From assembly GCA_026982255.1 (NCBI GenBank), contig JALSHL010000323.1, positions 1 through 7,734 of the forward strand: DNA of 7,734 nucleotides, in the 5' to 3' direction. The position numbers and the translations under genes are program-made. Under the pieces are notes generated by a model that saw nothing but the letters and a program-made list of their open reading frames with translations, made no database searches and was not told the origin of the DNA. This document shows, piece by piece, positions 4,633-7,734 of this stretch. Position 1 is the stretch's first letter, and every line of letters begins with the position of its first letter. This DNA is from Paracoccaceae bacterium (GTDB lineage Bacteria > Pseudomonadota > Alphaproteobacteria > Rhodobacterales > Rhodobacteraceae).

Positions 4633-7046
4633 AACCTGTCCAGCAAACGTTTGAGGTAGTCGAGTTCGGCCTCGGGGCGGGTGCGCTCGCCGGTGCGGCG
4701 GCGGATTTCGTCCAGCAGCTCCTGCACCCTGCCCTGCAAATCGGGGTCCGGCACGATCTGATCGGATGTTTCCGACGTGCCCGTTTCCCCCAATGAGCGC
4801 CCGAGCGGATCGGTGCGGCTGTCGTTTTGTGACTCGCCGGTCTGGATGCCCTGCTGGCCGTCGGTGGCCTCGCGCATTTCCTGATCCAGTTGCCGGATGC
4901 CCTCGCGCAGATTTTCCAGCGCGCGCGCCTGATCGTCAAGCGCGCCGCGCGGGTCGCCCTCTCGCAGGGCCTCGCCGGCGTCGTCCATGTTGCGCTCGGC
5001 CTCGGCCAGCGGATCGCGGTCGCCGCCGGGCTGCTGTTGCAGTTCCCGCAGCAGGTCGCGCAAAGCCTCTTGCCGGTCGGCAAGGTCCCCCGTGCCGTCG
5101 CCGCCGTTGTTAAGGCTGTCCTGCAACTGGCGGAAGGTCTCGTCGGACAGGCCCTGTTGCTGGCGCAGGGCGTCGAGCATCTGCTGCATGGTCTCGGCCG
5201 AGGGGTTTTCCCCCTGCATAACCTGCAGGTTTTCCAGCAGGTCGGAAAGCCGGTCGAGCATGGCCTGCGCCTCGGCCCGCTGGCCATTTTCCGAGAATTG
5301 CCGCAGATCGTCGAGCATCTGCTGGATGGCGTTGTCGTCAAGCATCGGGTTTTCGTTCGACTGCTGCGACTCGCCTTGTTGCTGTGCCTCCTGTGCCAAT
5401 GCGTCGAGGTAGTCGTTCGTGGCCTGCTCCAGTTCCTCGAGCAACTGTTGCAACTCCTGCTCGCTCGCCCCCTGTTCCAGCGCCCGCGAAAGGCGTTCCT
5501 GCGCCCGGCGCAGACGGTCCCGCACATCCGAAAGGTTTCCATCCTCCAGCAGAACGGCGAGATCCCAGAGGCGATCCGCGATCTCGGCCCGTCCGGTTGC
5601 ATCAATGCCGTTGCGCAGCAGGGTGTCGAACCGACGGATGGCGGCGCGCAGGATCAGATAGGTGCTGGCGCGCAGGCGGTATTCTTCGGGCAGATAGGTC
5701 ACCGCACGCAGCACCCGCAAGGCGCGGGCATCGTTTTGCGGTGACCAGAGGATATCGCGGCGCTGCTCGGCAATGGCGGCGGCAAGCGGGTTGTAGAAAC
5801 GTTTGCCCGGCAACAGGGTCGGGGTGACTGCCGGTCCGCTTTGTTGTCCGGCCCCGTCTTCGACCGTCAGGGTGAGAGTTACGGGCAGGCCCGACCACGG
5901 GTGTTTCGCCAGATCCTCGCTCAGGGTTTGCGCAAAATCCTGTGTGGAGCCGACGAAGGGCATCGGCAGGTCCAGCATCAGCGGCGGACGCGGCACAGGA
6001 TCGGGAGCCAGCCCGTAGCGCCGCTCCACCGCGTCGAGATCCAGCGAGATCGTCGCCGTGCCGGAGGTAACCCCGTAATCGTCGGTGGCCGCGAATTCCA
6101 GTTGCATCACGCCGCTGCTATCGGCGAAAGGTTCGGTGGTGATCGTCACTGCGGGCGGTGCATCCGGCAGCATGGTGAAGCGCCATTTCCCAAGCGTTTC
6201 GCGGCCGTTTTCCAGTTCCAGTTCACCGCTGCGGGTCACGCGGAACGTCGCCCCGCGCAGACCGGCGCTTTCGGTGTTCAGAGCCGTATCGGCACCGGAC
6301 AGGGTTTCCGTCAGCCTGAAACCGTCGCCCAGACCGTAGACCCGCAGAACGACTTCGGAGCCTTGTGGCACGGGAATTGCCTCGCCCGTCGGGACTTCGG
6401 GCAGGTAGATCGACGGCTTGCCGGTGTATTCGGGCGGGTTTACCCATGCCTCGAAACCGGCGGTTTCGGTGCTGCCGGCGGACGGGGTGCTGTTCAGATG
6501 CCGGAATGCCTCCGACAGGTCGCGCGGGGCGAAAAACAGCGCGCTCAGGGCCAGCACCAGCACCATCAACCGCAGGCCGTAGGGATCGCGCCGTGCCAGC
6601 CGCAAGTCGGGGGGTGGCGGGGTGGCTTGCAGTGCTGCGGCCTCCATCCCCTTCTGGTGTCGTGCCCAGAGAGCAGCAACCAGCGGATCGTCGGTGTGTC
6701 CCGCCGGACGGTCGGCCAGCGCCGCAAGCGGGCGGGTGTCCTGCCCGAGATCCAGCCGCGCGATGGCCTGTTGCCGGTCGGGAACCGGAAAACCACGCAC
6801 CCCGCGAACGGCCAGCAGAATACCGCCGATAGCGATCAGGACGACCAGTATCCGGCCCGTCAGCGGCGGCAGGAGCGCGAATCCGTCAAAGGCGGCGAAG
6901 GTGTAAAAGGCCAGCACCAGCGTTGCGGGTTGCCAGAACCGCACGGCAATCCGCTCCATCCACAGACTGGCCAGAGACAGGAAAACCCTGCCGCGCAGCT
7001 TGCGCAGAACGGTATTATAGCGGTTTTCCGTCGTTTGCCTGTTCAT
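4629..7046 (-). CDS. DUF4175/TIGR02302-type large membrane protein of unknown function
   Basis: The 805-residue protein has three predicted membrane segments near the N-terminus (about 38-60, 63-81 and 157-173). A beta-rich region of roughly 200-440 follows, with a motif EAWVNPPEYTGKPSIYLPE of the kind seen in this family. From about 450 to the end it is mainly helical, rich in Gln, Glu, Leu and Arg, with coiled-coil character and a Q-rich low-complexity patch near 545-566. Most of it probably faces the periplasm. No catalytic motif is seen and the function is unknown. It follows lysA on the same strand, an arrangement I associate with Rhodobacterales. I chose the ATG at 7046 because AAGGG lies 7 bases upstream; a GTG at 7076 overlapping the lysA stop would add ten residues. 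The stop TAA overlaps the convergent zinc-ribbon gene. Confidence 0.87.
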   Translation of the reverse strand: MNRQTTENRYNTVLRKLRGRVFLSLASLWMERIAVRFWQPATLVLAFYTFAAFDGFALLPPLTGRILVVLIAIGGILLAVRGVRGFPVPDRQQAIARLDLGQDTRPLAALADRPAGHTDDPLVAALWARHQKGMEAAALQATPPPPDLRLARRDPYGLRLMVLVLALSALFFAPRDLSEAFRHLNSTPSAGSTETAGFEAWVNPPEYTGKPSIYLPEVPTGEAIPVPQGSEVVLRVYGLGDGFRLTETLSGADTALNTESAGLRGATFRVTRSGELELENGRETLGKWRFTMLPDAPPAVTITTEPFADSSGVMQLEFAATDDYGVTSGTATISLDLDAVERRYGLAPDPVPRPPLMLDLPMPFVGSTQDFAQTLSEDLAKHPWSGLPVTLTLTVEDGAGQQSGPAVTPTLLPGKRFYNPLAAAIAEQRRDILWSPQNDARALRVLRAVTYLPEEYRLRASTYLILRAAIRRFDTLLRNGIDATGRAEIADRLWDLAVLLEDGNLSDVRDRLRRAQERLSRALEQGASEQELQQLLEELEQATNDYLDALAQEAQQQGESQQSNENPMLDDNAIQQMLDDLRQFSENGQRAEAQAMLDRLSDLLENLQVMQGENPSAETMQQMLDALRQQQGLSDETFRQLQDSLNNGGDGTGDLADRQEALRDLLRELQQQPGGDRDPLAEAERNMDDAGEALREGDPRGALDDQARALENLREGIRQLDQEMREATDGQQGIQTGESQNDSRTDPLGRSLGETGTSETSDQIVPDPDLQGRVQELLDEIRRRTGERTRPEAELDYLKRLLDRF

Positions 7047-7053
7047 ACGGTTG

Positions 7054-7058
7054 CCCTT
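7054..7058 (-). promoter_or_regulatory. Ribosome binding site deciding the DUF4175-protein start
   Basis: AAGGG on the minus strand lies 7 bases before the ATG at 7046. This favours the ATG over the GTG at 7076 that overlaps the lysA stop codon. Confidence 0.6.
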
Positions 7059-7072
7059 CAGGGATGGAGAGG

Positions 7073-7734
7073 TCACTCCATCCAGTCGGGGATTGTATCG
7101 CGGTTGATCATCTCTTCATAGGTCGGGCGCGGGCGGACCACGGCGAATTGATCGCCATGCACCAGAACCTCGGGGATCAGCGGGCGGGTGTTGTATTCGC
7201 TGGCCATCACCGCACCGTAGGCACCGGCGGAACGGAAGGCGACCAGATCGCCCGAATCCAGATGCGGCAGGGCGCGCTGCTTGGCGAAGGTATCGCCGGT
7301 CTCGCAAACGGGGCCGACAATATCGACCGGTTCGGGTTCGATCCCCGCCGCCGGTTCCATGACCGGCACGATGTCGTGATGGGCTTCATACATCGCCGGG
7401 CGAATCAGATCATTCATGGCAGCGTCCACGATCAGGAAATCGCGGCCCTCGCCCTGCTTGCGATAGATGACCCCGGTCACCAGCAGGCCGGCGTTTCCGG
7501 CGATCAGGCGGCCCGGTTCGATTTCTATCTCGCAACCCAGATGGCCGACCGTGCGGCGGATAACCTCGCCGTATTCCATCGGCAGCGGCGGGGCCTCGTT
7601 CGAGCGGGTATAGGGAATGCCCAGCCCGCCGCCGAGGTCGAGGCGGCGGATGTTGTGCCCGTCGGCGCGCAGGGTTTCGGTCAGCTCGGCAACCTTGGCG
7701 AAGGCCGCCTCGTAGGGGTCCAGATCGGTGAGCT
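7073..7734 (-). CDS. lysA: Diaminopimelate decarboxylase, C-terminal part (N-terminus outside window)
   Basis: The frame is open from the right edge, giving 219 full codons of the C-terminal part of LysA, which is normally about 420 residues. The PLP phosphate-binding GGGLG is at 7619-7633, EPGR at 7508-7519, then DAAMNDLIRPAMYEAHH. The catalytic Cys of CETGD is at 7292-7306, and the conserved GAYGAVMASEYNTRP follows. LysA decarboxylates meso-diaminopimelate to L-lysine using pyridoxal phosphate, the last step of lysine synthesis, in the cytoplasm. The active-site Lys that binds PLP is upstream, outside the window. An internal ATG at 7579 is not the true start, because the conserved GGGLG motif lies before it. 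The gene ends 26 bases before the preferred start of the DUF4175 gene, so the two probably form one transcript. Confidence 0.96.
   Translation of the reverse strand, partial: LTDLDPYEAAFAKVAELTETLRADGHNIRRLDLGGGLGIPYTRSNEAPPLPMEYGEVIRRTVGHLGCEIEIEPGRLIAGNAGLLVTGVIYRKQGEGRDFLIVDAAMNDLIRPAMYEAHHDIVPVMEPAAGIEPEPVDIVGPVCETGDTFAKQRALPHLDSGDLVAFRSAGAYGAVMASEYNTRPLIPEVLVHGDQFAVVRPRPTYEEMINRDTIPDWME

Noticed and set aside
4619..5605. Open frame of 328 codons on the minus strand in another frame of the DUF4175-type gene
   Set aside because: It is an Arg/Ser/Thr-rich out-of-frame translation of the same gene, typical of a frame-shifted GC-rich reading.
4890..5744. Open frame of 284 codons on the plus strand, antisense to the helical part of the DUF4175-type gene
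   Set aside because: The Leu/Val-rich translation mirrors the Gln/Glu/Asp codons of the real gene on the other strand, and no ribosome site or motif supports it.
5841..7121. Open frame of 426 codons on the plus strand, antisense to the DUF4175-type gene
   Set aside because: Its translation is rich in Arg, Gln and Gly with no family motifs, and it runs opposite a gene with clear membrane segments and a good ribosome site. Long antisense frames are expected in GC-rich DNA.
7073..7579. lysA starting at the internal ATG at 7579
   Set aside because: The same frame continues upstream to the window edge and encodes the conserved PLP-binding GGGLG, so this ATG is an internal Met.

Overview
This window looks like ordinary core chromosome from an alphaproteobacterium, most likely of the Rhodobacterales (Rhodobacteraceae). 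The evidence is the high GC content, the gene order sensor kinase - short hprK - rapZ - mannose-type EIIA - HPr, the alphaproteobacterial style of the ChvG and RapZ sequences, and the presence of a DUF4175/TIGR02302-type membrane protein directly after lysA. Coding density is extreme. The only real intergenic stretch is about 167 bases (3218-3384), and there is no mobile element, CRISPR array, tRNA or rRNA.

Region 1 (1-2485, + strand) is one tightly packed operon. It begins inside the 3' end of a ChvG-type sensor histidine kinase. It continues through HPr kinase/phosphorylase (short form), RapZ, a mannose-family EIIA protein and HPr. Three junctions overlap (ATGA, 8 bases, ATGA) and the last has an 8-base gap, so translational coupling is likely. 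Together these genes form a regulatory phosphotransferase branch without any sugar permease: HPr carries both a His site and a Ser site, HprK would act on the Ser, and EIIA would accept phosphate at His9. The two-component kinase links this to envelope and acid-stress signalling.

Region 2 (2486-3217, - strand) is a PlsC-like 1-acylglycerol-3-phosphate acyltransferase, convergent with ptsH, with the two stop codons directly abutting. Region 3 (3218-3384) is the divergent control region. Region 4 (3385-4632, + strand) encodes a protein with an N-terminal four-cysteine zinc ribbon, a long acidic low-complexity middle containing duplicated blocks, and a C-terminal membrane segment.

Region 5 (4629-7734, - strand) is a two-gene unit: lysA (diaminopimelate decarboxylase, last step of lysine synthesis, truncated by the right edge of the window), followed by a large DUF4175-type membrane protein with three predicted N-terminal membrane segments and a glutamine-rich helical C-terminal half. 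Its stop codon overlaps that of the zinc-ribbon gene by four bases.

I found no clearly undescribed system. The points most worth a second look are the two proteins of unknown function (zinc ribbon plus membrane anchor, and DUF4175), the Lys-to-Arg change in the RapZ P-loop, the Glu-to-Gln change in the acyltransferase motif, and two convergent gene pairs that leave no room for intergenic terminators.
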